Source: Gardnerella kenyensis | GTDB lineage: Bacteria > Actinomycetota > Actinomycetes > Actinomycetales > Bifidobacteriaceae | Assembly (NCBI GenBank): GCA_003585735.1 | Contig: NQOH01000001.1 | Coordinates: 64,693-85,079, forward strand | Direction: 5' to 3' | Length of the DNA: 20,387 bases | Shown: piece by piece, positions 7,721 to 15,717 of the stretch | How positions within the stretch are numbered: the stretch's first letter is position 1 | Layout: every line of letters starts with the position of its first letter | Program-made: the position numbers and the translations under genes | The notes under the pieces: generated by a model | Told to the model about the DNA's origin: nothing | The model's database searches: none | What the model saw: only the letters and a program-made list of their open reading frames with translations

Positions 7721-10033
7721 ATGGATGAATCTTCGCAAGCACAAGAAGGCATGTGCATTGAAAATCGCTATCGAATTGTGCGCAAAATCGCTCAAGGCGG
7801 AATGGCTACAGTTTATCAGGCACAAGACGAGCGCCTTGATAGGCCTGTGGCTATTAAAATCATGCACACCCAGCTTGCTCAAGGTGTTCACCGTCAACAA
7901 TTTATTGCAAGATTCCGCAGAGAAGCAACTTCCGCAGCGGCAATAGCAAATCCGCATATTGTGCAAGTTTATGACACTGGCGAATATGAAGGCCTTGACT
8001 ACCTTGTAATGGAATACGTTCATGGCGTTAATTTGCGCTACGAGATGAATACGCAAGGCACTTTTAGCGTTAGAGACACGTTAAGATTGTTGGCTGAGAC
8101 TTTGGATGGTCTTGCTTCTGCGCATCAAGCTGGAGTCGTGCATCGCGATATTAAGCCGGAAAACATTTTGATTAATGACCGCGGCCACGTTCAGATTACT
8201 GATTTTGGTTTAGCTCGCGCTATTTCGCAAGCAACGCTTTCTTCTACAGGCTTACTTTTAGGCACTGCAGCTTATCTTGCGCCAGAACTTATTGAGCATA
8301 ATCTTGCAACTCCTCAAGGAGACTTGTATTCCGCAGGAATGATGGCTTGGGAAATGCTTGCAGGACGCGTGCCTTTTACAGCAGATAATCCTGTAACTTT
8401 AGTATTTAAGCATGTTCATGAAAACACGCCTTCAATAAGTACAGCTTGCCCAGAAATTAACGAAAAAGTGGCGCAGTTTATATCTAAACTTACTGCAAGA
8501 GATATGAACGAGCGACCGGATAATGCTAGCGAAGCTTTGGCACAGTTGCGTGCGCTTTCAAAACAATTGCAGCCTGAAGATTGGCAGTATAAGCTTCAAG
8601 AGCCGGAAGATCAGCAGTCTTTGCTAAATCTTTCTCCACTTGAAAATTTGAATGCTTCAGCCGAACATGCTGATTCTGATTCTGAGTCTAAATCTGATTC
8701 TGAATCTGATCTTAAGTCTTCTAAAGATGAAAATGATACTAAAGATATAAATGCTGACGATTTTGCAGAAAATAGTAGCGTCAATACTGAAAATAATGAT
8801 TATGATGATGCAACTATTATGCTGAAGCAGAATAAAAACTTAAGTTCTTCTTCAGAAGATTATAGTGAAGCTTCTAATAAGACTTATACGAAAACTATGT
8901 CTTATAATCCTCAAGATGATCCGCTATCTGAATTTGACGATAGTAATATGCCAACAATTGCAATAAGCGCAAAAAACTTGAGTGCAAATAACGGAAGCAA
9001 TTCTATTATTCCAACATTGCAACCAAAAGATTCGAATAATCGCAATTCTAAGAATTCTAAAAAGAAAGCGTTTATTATTGCAGGTTCTAGCGCTGCTGTA
9101 GTACTAGTTGCCGCAATAGCTGGCGGATTATGGTACATGCTCGGCCCTGGCAGTTACTGGACGCTTCCAAAGCCAGACGATCTTCAATGCGCAAATCGCG
9201 CAGCTTGTAAAATTACTGATATTAATTGGCAACAATACGAGCACACTTTGAAAGTTGCTGGAATTCCTTACACTGTTTCACAAAATTACAGTGATGATGT
9301 TCCTGCTGGAAAAGTTCTTGAAACTAATCCGGATGTTGTTGGCGGCCATATTGGTAAGCATGGAAATAATCGCCTTCGCGTTGTGCTTTCTCTTGGGATT
9401 CGTAAATCTACAATTCCTAAAGATATTACTGATCCAAACTCTTACAATGGCAAGAACCCTATAAAAGCATTGAAAAAGGCTGGATTCACTAATATTGTTC
9501 ACCACAAATCTTCAGATATATACTCTCTTGAGATTCCAGAAGGTAGCGTGATTGATATTAGCCCAGATCCTGGCACAAGAATGAATCACAATGATGAAGT
9601 TAGCGTATTGCTTTCTAAAGGCCCTATGCCTGTGCAAATGCCGGAAGTTGTGAATCATACTAAGGCTGAAGCTGATGCAGCGTTAAGTGACGCAAAATTA
9701 AACGTTACGTACGATGAAGAAAATAGCGATACTGTAGCAAAAGGTAAGATTATTAGTTCTTCAGTTGACGCTGGCACACAATTGCATTGGGGAGATAGTG
9801 TAAAGCTCGTTGTTTCTAAAGGCCCTAAGACTATTACGCTGCCTAATGTTTGCGGCAAAAACACTGATGAAGCGCGTAGAATTATTGAGGGACTTGGGCT
9901 TCAAGTGAAGATTTCTGCTCCGCTCGGCGATTTCATGCACGTTGTACGTTTCCAATCTCCATCAGGCGGAAGCGAAGTTCCTGTAAAAGATGCTAGAGGT
10001 AATGCAACTGTTGTGACACTTACGGTTATTTAA
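7721..10033 (+). CDS. Transmembrane Ser/Thr protein kinase with extracellular PASTA repeats (PknB/PrkC type)
   Basis: 770 residues from ATG 7721 (AAGGA 8 nt upstream; a GTG at 7715 is possible but too close to it). Cytoplasmic Hanks-type kinase: glycine loop QGGMATVY at 25-32, Lys46 in VAIK, HRDIKPEN at 141-148, DFG at 161-163, Thr/Ser-rich activation loop TLSSTGLLLGT, APE at 187-189. All catalytic residues are present. Residues about 290-445 are a Ser/Asp/Glu-rich linker with a run of SDSES-like hexanucleotide repeats. One transmembrane helix (about 450-472) follows a basic KKK. Outside are about four PASTA-like domains: a divergent first (485-560), then 562-633, 634-702 and 703-770, the last three opening with IP, MP or LP and the middle ones closing with SKGP. 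PASTA domains bind muropeptide or lipid II in characterised homologues; here ligand binding is inferred. A bidirectional terminator follows the stop. Confidence 0.94.
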   Translation: MDESSQAQEGMCIENRYRIVRKIAQGGMATVYQAQDERLDRPVAIKIMHTQLAQGVHRQQFIARFRREATSAAAIANPHIVQVYDTGEYEGLDYLVMEYVHGVNLRYEMNTQGTFSVRDTLRLLAETLDGLASAHQAGVVHRDIKPENILINDRGHVQITDFGLARAISQATLSSTGLLLGTAAYLAPELIEHNLATPQGDLYSAGMMAWEMLAGRVPFTADNPVTLVFKHVHENTPSISTACPEINEKVAQFISKLTARDMNERPDNASEALAQLRALSKQLQPEDWQYKLQEPEDQQSLLNLSPLENLNASAEHADSDSESKSDSESDLKSSKDENDTKDINADDFAENSSVNTENNDYDDATIMLKQNKNLSSSSEDYSEASNKTYTKTMSYNPQDDPLSEFDDSNMPTIAISAKNLSANNGSNSIIPTLQPKDSNNRNSKNSKKKAFIIAGSSAAVVLVAAIAGGLWYMLGPGSYWTLPKPDDLQCANRAACKITDINWQQYEHTLKVAGIPYTVSQNYSDDVPAGKVLETNPDVVGGHIGKHGNNRLRVVLSLGIRKSTIPKDITDPNSYNGKNPIKALKKAGFTNIVHHKSSDIYSLEIPEGSVIDISPDPGTRMNHNDEVSVLLSKGPMPVQMPEVVNHTKAEADAALSDAKLNVTYDEENSDTVAKGKIISSSVDAGTQLHWGDSVKLVVSKGPKTITLPNVCGKNTDEARRIIEGLGLQVKISAPLGDFMHVVRFQSPSGGSEVPVKDARGNATVVTLTVI

Positions 10034-10086
10034 TAAGTGTTTTTTGCGAGGATACTTGCAATATTTGATAGCAGTGCAGTAAAAAT

Positions 10087-10121
10087 AAAAGCGACGAAAG
10101 CCAGTAACTTCCGCCGCTTTT
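10087..10121. terminator. Bidirectional rho-independent terminator (kinase gene / plsC)
   Basis: A 14-nt arm (10087-10100) and its partner (10108-10121) enclose the loop CCAGTAA. On the minus strand both mismatches become G-U pairs, so the fold is complete for the plsC transcript; the plus strand has two A-C mismatches. Both sides carry T runs in the appropriate direction. Confidence 0.88.
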
Positions 10122-10130
10122 TTATATTTT

Positions 10131-10169
10131 AAGATTTAGTTTTAAGATTTAGTTTTAAGATTTAATTTT
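10131..10169. repeat. Three tandem 13-bp repeats across the plsC stop codon
   Basis: AAGATTTAGTTTT occurs at 10131 and 10144, and AAGATTTAATTTT at 10157. The third unit contains the plsC stop codon (TAA on the minus strand at 10168-10170). The array lies between the gene end and its terminator. Confidence 0.9.
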
Positions 10170-10875
10170 ATTTTTGAGATTTGTTTTTCTCTCTAGCTTC
10201 TCTCATACGCTCTTTTACGGTTTGAGCGTACTCGTCAACGTATTCCTGACCGCTCATTTTTTGGATTGCTTGCGTTATTTGATCAGTAATTTCGCGCAAA
10301 CGTTCGTGAGTAATTTCGCTTGAATCTCGAACTTTCTCCACTTTAATAGGCTCACCATAAATTGCTTGCGTTTTACCTTTTGCAGGAACTATTTGTCCTT
10401 GAACTTGAAGTTCTCTTGTGCCAATAATCGCCACTGGCACAATTGGGCAACCAGTTTCAAGAGCAAGACGCGCAGCACCAGTGTGTCCACGATACAATTT
10501 GCCATCAGGACTTCTTGTGCCTTCAATATGAATGCCAAAAAGCTGACCTTTTTCTAGAATTTCTCGAGCATGATTTAGTGCGCCAAGAGATTTAGAGCCG
10601 CCAGATCGATCTACTGGAAAAACTCCAACTGAAGTAAACCACCACTTTTTAAAGCGTCCCTTTAGGCCTTTTCCTTCAAAATATTCAGCTTTTCCCATGA
10701 AGTGAATCATACGAGGGCAAGTCAATGGCAAAAGAGCATCATCAATAACAGCAAGATGGTTTGCAGCAATAATTGCACCGCCCTTCTTTGGAACATTATG
10801 AACGCCTTGCGCTGATGGATGAATCCTCATGCGGGCAATACCCCCAAGTCCCTTCACGAAGAACCAGTACAACAT
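10168..10875 (-). CDS. 1-acyl-sn-glycerol-3-phosphate acyltransferase family protein (PlsC type)
   Basis: 235 residues from ATG 10875, chosen because GAAAGGA lies 6 nt upstream (MLYWFFVKGLGG); an ATG at 10908 in frame lacks such a site. Likely transfers an acyl chain to lysophosphatidate in phospholipid synthesis at the membrane. Family motifs: I NHLAVID (His40, Asp45), II GVFPVDRSGG near 84-93, III EGTRSPDGKLYRG at 118-130, IV CPIVPVAIIGT near 143-153. The N-terminal residues are hydrophobic and probably membrane-bound. The C-terminal 60 residues are charged and helical (QEYVDEYAQTVKERMREAREK). It is divergent from the two-TM protein gene at 10953. The exact acceptor substrate cannot be read from sequence; related lysolipid acyltransferases share all four motifs. 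Confidence 0.88.
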   Translation of the reverse strand: MLYWFFVKGLGGIARMRIHPSAQGVHNVPKKGGAIIAANHLAVIDDALLPLTCPRMIHFMGKAEYFEGKGLKGRFKKWWFTSVGVFPVDRSGGSKSLGALNHAREILEKGQLFGIHIEGTRSPDGKLYRGHTGAARLALETGCPIVPVAIIGTRELQVQGQIVPAKGKTQAIYGEPIKVEKVRDSSEITHERLREITDQITQAIQKMSGQEYVDEYAQTVKERMREAREKNKSQK

Positions 10876-10952
10876 ACTATATCCTTTCTTGCAGCTACCT
10901 ATTTTCACACTATTTTGTGCAACAATCAGGAAGATTTGCTACAGTATAGTTC

Positions 10953-11675
10953 ATGACTTCTTCTAAGAATACCAATGACCCTCGCCGTGATAATGACGAA
11001 ACGTCACCATCTTCAAATTTTGATAATAAAAATTATGACGACATGAATCTTGACGACATGGATCTTGACGACACGGATTTTGAATCAGAGTGGAACGATT
11101 TTATTGAAGAATACGGGGACGAGTTGGACGATGTCTTACGTTCTCGCCTTGCGAAACATTTTAAAAAGCATGTAGAAAAAGATTTAAAAAAGAAATTAGA
11201 GCTAGAAGCTAAAAGGAAGGAAGCGGCTATAAAAGCTCAGCATCTTCAAGATGGAGAAAAAGTCGCAAAAAATAAGTTTAGTTTTAAAAATTTAAGCAGC
11301 AAGGAATCATATATTTCTCCTAAGCGTATGCAAGATTCCCACGTACAATTCGTGAACCCGCAAGGCCCTCGCGATAACACTCGCAGCAGCTGGCTTGATG
11401 TAGACGAAACTATGGATGATTATGGCGATGATTTCGTGCCACCAAATCCTACTTTAGAAAACATTCCATTAACAACTGCAATATTGTGGATTGTTTTTGC
11501 TCTTGGAATTGCAGGAATTATTTTTTGCGCTTTTGTGCCGTCTCTCTCAACAATCATTGGAATTGCAAGCGGATTGTTTATTCTTATTGGCGGAGCAGGA
11601 TTAATTATGAATCGCAAGAAACCTGATCCATATAAAGAAGACTATAGAGATTACGGTCATGGAGCGCGAGTATAA
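10953..11675 (+). CDS. Acidic two-transmembrane protein, unknown function
   Basis: 240 residues, not recognised. Residues 1-55 are very polar and acidic, with a 15-bp DNA repeat encoding LDDMDLDD-like units. Residues about 60-100 are a charged, probably coiled-coil stretch (ELDDVLRSRLAKHFKKHVEKDLKKKLELEAKRKEAAIKA, given here as its features: Leu/Lys/Glu heptad character). Two transmembrane helices follow (about 173-195 and 196-218), joined by a very short loop, so both ends are probably cytoplasmic. There is no signal peptide. An in-frame TAG at 10947 forces the start to 10953 or later, and the only purine-rich site (AGGAAG, 10928-10933) is 19 nt away. No catalytic motif seen. A hairpin terminator follows at 11712. 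It resembles the small acidic membrane proteins annotated only as hypothetical in bifidobacteria. Confidence 0.75.
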   Translation: MTSSKNTNDPRRDNDETSPSSNFDNKNYDDMNLDDMDLDDTDFESEWNDFIEEYGDELDDVLRSRLAKHFKKHVEKDLKKKLELEAKRKEAAIKAQHLQDGEKVAKNKFSFKNLSSKESYISPKRMQDSHVQFVNPQGPRDNTRSSWLDVDETMDDYGDDFVPPNPTLENIPLTTAILWIVFALGIAGIIFCAFVPSLSTIIGIASGLFILIGGAGLIMNRKKPDPYKEDYRDYGHGARV

Positions 11676-11711
11676 AATCGCTTCTTATTATTTAATAAAT
11701 CTCAAGTTATA

Positions 11712-11761
11712 AAAAATAAATGGCGGCACGATTCAAAAGAATCACACCGCCATTTATTTTT
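11712..11761. terminator. Strong bidirectional terminator between convergent genes
   Basis: A perfect 15-bp stem (11712-11726 with 11747-11761, core ATGGCGG/CCGCCAT) flanks an inner 5-bp stem GATTC/GAATC with an AAAA loop. A-rich and T-rich ends serve both directions. It ends the acidic membrane protein gene (plus) and secA (minus). Confidence 0.93.
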
Positions 11762-11790
11762 AAGTTTTGCTTAAAGTAAAACTTTTTGCT

Positions 11791-14601
11791 TTACTCGGCT
11801 TCGTTTTCGGCTTCGTTTTCAGCTTCGTTCTGACCGTGGCAAAGCTTGTACTTGCGACCAGAACCGCATGGGCACTCATCGTTCTTATTAGTGCCTGGGA
11901 AAGTACGTCCATCGGACCATGGAGTCTTCCACTCTTCATTCTTTGGACGCATGCTTAATGGAACTTCGCCTTCAGCATGGCTCAAAGGAGCAGGTCCGAC
12001 GATTCCAGCCGATTCGTCTTCATTCTCGACTTCAGCAGAAACCTCAGCAACATCTTCATCAAATTCTGCGTCAGAATCGTCTTCATCCATTGTTGTAGCA
12101 ACCTGATCAATATCAATATGGAAGAGAAGTTGGATGCTTTCTTCCTTAATTGCTTCAATCATGGAATTGTACATCTGATAGCCTTCACGCTGGTATTCAA
12201 CCAAAGGATCGCGCTGACCCATACCACGCAGGCCAATACCATCCTTCAAATAATCCATTTCGTAAAGGTGTTCACGCCACTTTCTGTCGAGAACAGCCAA
12301 AACAACTCGGCGTTCAAGCTGACGAAGCGATTCGCTACCAACTCCAGCTTCAAAAAGTCCGTAGAACATTCTGGCGCTTTCAACGATGATATCGCGCAAA
12401 GCAATTACGGCTTTCTCGCCCTTAAGATTGTCAATAGACTCATGAATCTCATCCCAGTCAAGAATAACTGGCATAACAGCGTTAAGAGCCGAAGTCAAGC
12501 CTTGCAAATCCCAATTCTTTGGCTTATCTGATCCGTTCATTGCGCCACGAACGTAGCTTTCTGCAGTATCGCTAATGAACTTCAAGATATCCTCATGAAT
12601 ATCTTCGCCCTTAAGAACCATTTGACGTTCGGAATAAATAACCGTACGCTGCTTATTCATAACGTCGTCGTACTTCAAAACATTCTTACGCATTTCGAAG
12701 TTACGAGCTTCAACAGTTTTCTGAGCTGTACGAACGCCGTTAGAAACATACTTAGATTCGATTGGCTCTCCCTCAGGCAAGCCCTTTGCCATAACACGAG
12801 CAACAAGCTGCGTGTTGAACAAACGCATCAAATCATCTTCCAAGCTCAAGTAGAAGCGAGACTCACCAGGATCGCCCTGACGGCCAGAACGACCACGAAG
12901 CTGGTTATCAATACGACGAGACTCATGACGCTCAGTACCAAGCACATACAAGCCACCAAGCTTCTTAACTTCTTCGTGCTCGTCCTTAACTTGTTCCTTA
13001 ACTTCAGCCAAAACGCCTGGCCAACGCTTCTCGTACTCGTCAGGAGTATCGTCTGGAGAATAACCTTCAGACTTCAACTTTGCATCAGCCAAGAATTCGA
13101 CGTTTCCGCCGAGCATAATATCTGTACCACGGCCTGCCATGTTAGTAGCAACAGTCACAGCGCCCTTACGACCTGCAACAGCAACAACAGCAGCTTCCTT
13201 AGCATTCTGCTTAGCGTTCAAAACCTGGTGAGGAATACGAGCAACATCAAGCAAAGAAGAAAGAATCTCGGAAGACTCAACAGATGCAGTACCAAGAAGT
13301 ACCGGCTGACCCTTAGCGTGACGCTGAGCAACGTCTCGAACAATAGCGCTTAACTTTTCCTTCTTAGTACGGAAGATCAAATCATCCTTATCCATACGAA
13401 TAACTGGACGGTTAGAAGGAATTGGAAGAACACCCAACTTGTACGTGCCCATGAATTCTGCAGCTTCAGTTTCTGCAGTACCAGTCATACCAGCAAGCTT
13501 GTCGTACATACGGAAGTAGTTTTGCAAAGTAATAGTAGCAAAAGTCTGATTTTCTGCCTTAACTTCAACATCTTCCTTAGCTTCAATAGCCTGATGCAAG
13601 CCTTCGCTGTATCGACGTCCTGGAAGAACACGACCAGTGTGTTCATCAACAATAAGAACTTCCCCGTTAGTAACAACGTAATCGCGGTCGCGAAGGAAAA
13701 GTTCCTTAGCTTTCAAAGCGTTGTTCAAATAACCAATAAGCGCAGTATTATTCGGCTCATAAAGGTTATCGATACCAAGATAATCCTCAATCTTAGCAAT
13801 ACCAGAATCGAGAATACCTGCAGTCTTCTTCTTTTCGTCAATCTCATAATCAGTATCACGATTAAGCTTTAAAACAAGCTTCGCAAATTCACGATACCAA
13901 TGAGTTACGTCGCCTTCAGCAGGACCAGAAATAATAAGTGGTGTACGAGCTTCATCGATGAGAATAGAATCAACCTCATCAACAATAGCGTAATGATGGC
14001 CGCGCTGCACAAGCTCGCTCTTTTCCCAAGCCATGTTATCGCGCAAGTAATCAAAGCCGAACTCGTTATTAGTGCCGTAAGTAATGTCTGCATTGTACTG
14101 CTTACGACGCTCTGGAGGCTGCTGATCTGTAATAATGCAACCAACGCTCATGTTGAGGAATCGATAAATACGACCCATCAATTCACTCTGATAGCTTGCA
14201 AGGTAATCGTTAACCGTAACAACGTGTACGCCTTTACCTTCCAAAGCGTTCAAATAGCTTGGCAAAGTTGCAACCAGTGTTTTACCTTCACCAGTTTTCA
14301 TTTCTGCGATATTGCCCCAGTGCAATGCCGCGCCACCCATAAGCTGAACGTCGAAGTGACGCTGGCCAAGCGTACGCTTTGAAACCTCTCGAACTGTAGC
14401 GAAGGCTTCAGGCATTAAATCATCAAGCTTTGCGCCATTATCTAAACGCTGCTTAAACTTAGCAGTTTGACCCTTCAATTCTTCATCGGAAAGCGCAGAA
14501 ATTTCATCTTCTAACGCATTCACAGCCTTGGCTACGTTCTCAAGGCGCTTCAATTGACGGCCTTCACCCATACGCAAGGCTTTATCGACGATATCTACCA
14601 C
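11791..14601 (-). CDS. secA: Preprotein translocase ATPase SecA
   Basis: 936 residues from GTG 14601, with AAGGGAG 6 nt upstream. Motor of the Sec pathway that drives unfolded preproteins through SecYEG. Seen in order: Walker A MKTGEGKTL at 101-109 with LVATLPSYLNAL after it, VNDYLA, the YGTNNEFGFDYLRDNM segment, DEVDSILIDEART near 204-217, a preprotein-crosslinking region, second motor half with TNMAGRGTDI and ERHESRRIDNQLRGRSGRQGD (here cut to RGRSGRQGD), helical wing and scaffold, and a C-terminal zinc motif CPCGSGRKYKLCH near 911-923. Length is typical. The tail after the zinc motif is three NEAE units from a 12-bp repeat. The hibernation factor gene lies upstream on the same strand but is separated by a terminator, so secA probably has its own promoter. 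Confidence 0.98.
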   Translation of the reverse strand: MVDIVDKALRMGEGRQLKRLENVAKAVNALEDEISALSDEELKGQTAKFKQRLDNGAKLDDLMPEAFATVREVSKRTLGQRHFDVQLMGGAALHWGNIAEMKTGEGKTLVATLPSYLNALEGKGVHVVTVNDYLASYQSELMGRIYRFLNMSVGCIITDQQPPERRKQYNADITYGTNNEFGFDYLRDNMAWEKSELVQRGHHYAIVDEVDSILIDEARTPLIISGPAEGDVTHWYREFAKLVLKLNRDTDYEIDEKKKTAGILDSGIAKIEDYLGIDNLYEPNNTALIGYLNNALKAKELFLRDRDYVVTNGEVLIVDEHTGRVLPGRRYSEGLHQAIEAKEDVEVKAENQTFATITLQNYFRMYDKLAGMTGTAETEAAEFMGTYKLGVLPIPSNRPVIRMDKDDLIFRTKKEKLSAIVRDVAQRHAKGQPVLLGTASVESSEILSSLLDVARIPHQVLNAKQNAKEAAVVAVAGRKGAVTVATNMAGRGTDIMLGGNVEFLADAKLKSEGYSPDDTPDEYEKRWPGVLAEVKEQVKDEHEEVKKLGGLYVLGTERHESRRIDNQLRGRSGRQGDPGESRFYLSLEDDLMRLFNTQLVARVMAKGLPEGEPIESKYVSNGVRTAQKTVEARNFEMRKNVLKYDDVMNKQRTVIYSERQMVLKGEDIHEDILKFISDTAESYVRGAMNGSDKPKNWDLQGLTSALNAVMPVILDWDEIHESIDNLKGEKAVIALRDIIVESARMFYGLFEAGVGSESLRQLERRVVLAVLDRKWREHLYEMDYLKDGIGLRGMGQRDPLVEYQREGYQMYNSMIEAIKEESIQLLFHIDIDQVATTMDEDDSDAEFDEDVAEVSAEVENEDESAGIVGPAPLSHAEGEVPLSMRPKNEEWKTPWSDGRTFPGTNKNDECPCGSGRKYKLCHGQNEAENEAENEAE
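11794..11829 (-). repeat. 12-bp tandem repeat at the 3' end of secA
   Basis: Three copies of AACGAAGC(T/C)GA(A/G) on the coding strand encode NEAE-NEAE-NEAE immediately before the stop. The period is in frame. Confidence 0.9.
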
Positions 14602-14621
14602 GTTTTGCTCCCTTAGGTCAT

Positions 14622-14651
14622 GTCTATGAAGACGGCCTAGCCAACATAGAC
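14622..14651 (-). promoter_or_regulatory. Hairpin in the secA leader
   Basis: GTCTATG (14622-14628) and CATAGAC (14645-14651) form a perfect 7-bp stem, with an inner GGC/GCC pair around CTA. It lies 20-50 nt upstream of the secA GTG, between the predicted promoter and the Shine-Dalgarno. Confidence 0.45.
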
Positions 14652-14664
14652 GTAAACTGTGCCT

Positions 14665-14693
14665 ATATTACGCGACGGCTACGATTTTTATAA
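14665..14693 (-). promoter_or_regulatory. Predicted secA promoter
   Basis: On the minus strand TTATAA (14688-14693) and TAATAT (14665-14670) are separated by exactly 17 nt, giving a transcript start near 14658, about 57 nt before the GTG. Judged only by consensus match. Confidence 0.4.
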
Positions 14694-14712
14694 GTTAGCG
14701 AGTCTGAAACTT

Positions 14713-14758
14713 AAATAAAAATGCCCGTCCAACGTTGTGTTAGACGGGACATTTATTT
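14713..14758 (-). terminator. Rho-independent terminator after the hibernation factor gene
   Basis: On the minus-strand RNA the arm around GUCCCGUC-like sequence pairs through CCCGTC/GACGGG, and GUCUAAC/GUUGGAC closes it with one U-G pair and a 5-nt loop. A/T-rich flanks give a U run. It lies about 80 nt downstream of the hpf stop, and upstream of secA. Confidence 0.85.
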
Positions 14759-14776
14759 ATTTTAGCAATTTTTTAT

Positions 14777-14809
14777 TTACTTTTTACTAATTTTGATTAC
14801 TTTTTACTA
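14777..14809. repeat. Short direct repeat in the hpf 3' untranslated region
   Basis: TTACTTTTTACTA occurs at 14777-14789 and again at 14797-14809, 20 bp apart, in an AT-rich stretch between the hpf stop and its terminator. No function suggested. Confidence 0.6.
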
Positions 14810-14837
14810 CCTTTTATTCGTAATTTTATTTATTTGT

Positions 14838-15509
14838 TTACTTTTGCTTAGCAACATTTTCTGGCGTATCAATCTCAAATACGCCGTAGCTCCAACCGTG
14901 CCTGCGGTACACAACCGACGGGCGCATGGTCTCTTTGTTCACAAACAGGAAGAAATCATGACCGATAAGCTCCATTTCATACAAAGCCTCGTCAATGCTC
15001 ATCGGCTCTGCAATATGAAGCTTACGACGAATCACAATAGGAGTGCTTCCTACGCTAACTTCTACAGACTCGCCCGGGCCTAAATCAGAAGCAACAGCTG
15101 CATCGGCACTATTAACTTCATCTTCTTCTGGCTCTTCAACCGTAGTTTCAATTTCTGGCTCCACCACACCCATGTCAACAGGAACCATTTCGCTATATCC
15201 ACGACGATGATCCTTACGACGATCGCGAGTGCGACGCAAGCGCAGCGTCAATTTATCAAGTGCCATATCTAAAGCACTATATTGATCAGTGCTAGAAGCC
15301 TCTGCGCGAATAACTGTACTTCCTGCAACAACAGTAATCTCAACTCGCTTTGCAGTATCAGCTTGGCGTGGATTACCTTCGTGTGTTAACACAATTTGTA
15401 CACGTTGCGCATCAGGCGCAATGGCGGTCACACGATTCATCTTACTTTCAACAACGTCACGGAACCTTTGATTAATTTGCGTATGACGACCAGTAATGAC
15501 GATTTCCAT
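14838..15509 (-). CDS. hpf: Long-form ribosome hibernation promoting factor (HPF / S30AE)
   Basis: 223 residues from ATG 15509. This ATG is chosen because GGGGAGG lies 6 nt upstream; an ATG at 15524 is in frame but overlaps that site's own sequence. Binds the 30S subunit and joins two 70S ribosomes into inactive dimers in slow growth. The N-terminal domain (about 1-110; MEIVITGRHTQINQRFRD, helix ESKMNRV, LRLRRTRDRRK end) is the S30AE fold. An acidic linker (VEEPEEDEV, about 125-160) leads to the C-terminal dimerisation domain (about 165-223; IVIRRKLHIAEPMSIDEALY, HDFFLFVNKET, VVYRRHGWSYGVFEID), which marks the long form. A good -10 box lies at 15587. Confidence 0.95.
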   Translation of the reverse strand: MEIVITGRHTQINQRFRDVVESKMNRVTAIAPDAQRVQIVLTHEGNPRQADTAKRVEITVVAGSTVIRAEASSTDQYSALDMALDKLTLRLRRTRDRRKDHRRGYSEMVPVDMGVVEPEIETTVEEPEEDEVNSADAAVASDLGPGESVEVSVGSTPIVIRRKLHIAEPMSIDEALYEMELIGHDFFLFVNKETMRPSVVYRRHGWSYGVFEIDTPENVAKQK

Positions 15510-15521
15510 GCGAAACCTCCC
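15507..15521 (-). promoter_or_regulatory. Shine-Dalgarno deciding the hpf start
   Basis: GGGGAGG on the minus strand, 6 nt before ATG 15509, is encoded by the first codons of the longer reading (MGRF), so the shorter 223-residue protein is favoured. Confidence 0.8.
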
Positions 15522-15586
15522 CATATAAGCTCGAACTGTTCGTTCGATTGGAATCCTCCGACTGCCACGATGCCGTCGGTATCTCT

Positions 15587-15592
15587 ATTATA
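15587..15592 (-). promoter_or_regulatory. Consensus -10 box upstream of hpf
   Basis: A perfect TATAAT on the minus strand predicts a start near 15580 and a leader of about 70 nt. No good -35 is visible at 17 nt (AGGTTT-like). The leader contains CCGAC/GTCGG that could pair. Confidence 0.5.
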
Positions 15593-15682
15593 TCTGCTTA
15601 ATCAATAAGAACCTAGCAATTTATCAAATTTAAATAAAAAAATTAATATTTCTTTCAGTATTTTATATAAAATAACGAATTT

Positions 15683-15711
15683 TTTACGATATTAATATTA
15701 TCTGCTATACT
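15683..15711 (+). promoter_or_regulatory. Promoter of the RNase P RNA gene
   Basis: TTTACG (15683-15688) and TATACT (15706-15711) are 17 nt apart, and the RNA's 5' end (about 15718) is 6-7 nt beyond the -10. Position and sequence agree well. Confidence 0.75.
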
Positions 15712-15717
15712 TGGGAA

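Noticed and set aside
7619..8056. Minus-strand open frame of 145 codons opposite the kinase start
   Set aside because: Antisense to the conserved kinase domain, Cys/His-rich without a domain pattern, no Shine-Dalgarno.
11977..14382. Long plus-strand open frames opposite secA (for example 11977-12531, 12595-13353, 13900-14382)
   Set aside because: They lie entirely antisense to a clear secA with all motifs; they lack ribosome sites and recognisable domains and reflect codon bias of secA.
15531..15542. LexA-like palindrome CGAAC-T-GTTCG upstream of hpf
   Set aside because: Actinobacterial SOS boxes have CGAAC and GTTCG separated by four bases; the spacing here is one, and the gene is not an SOS gene.
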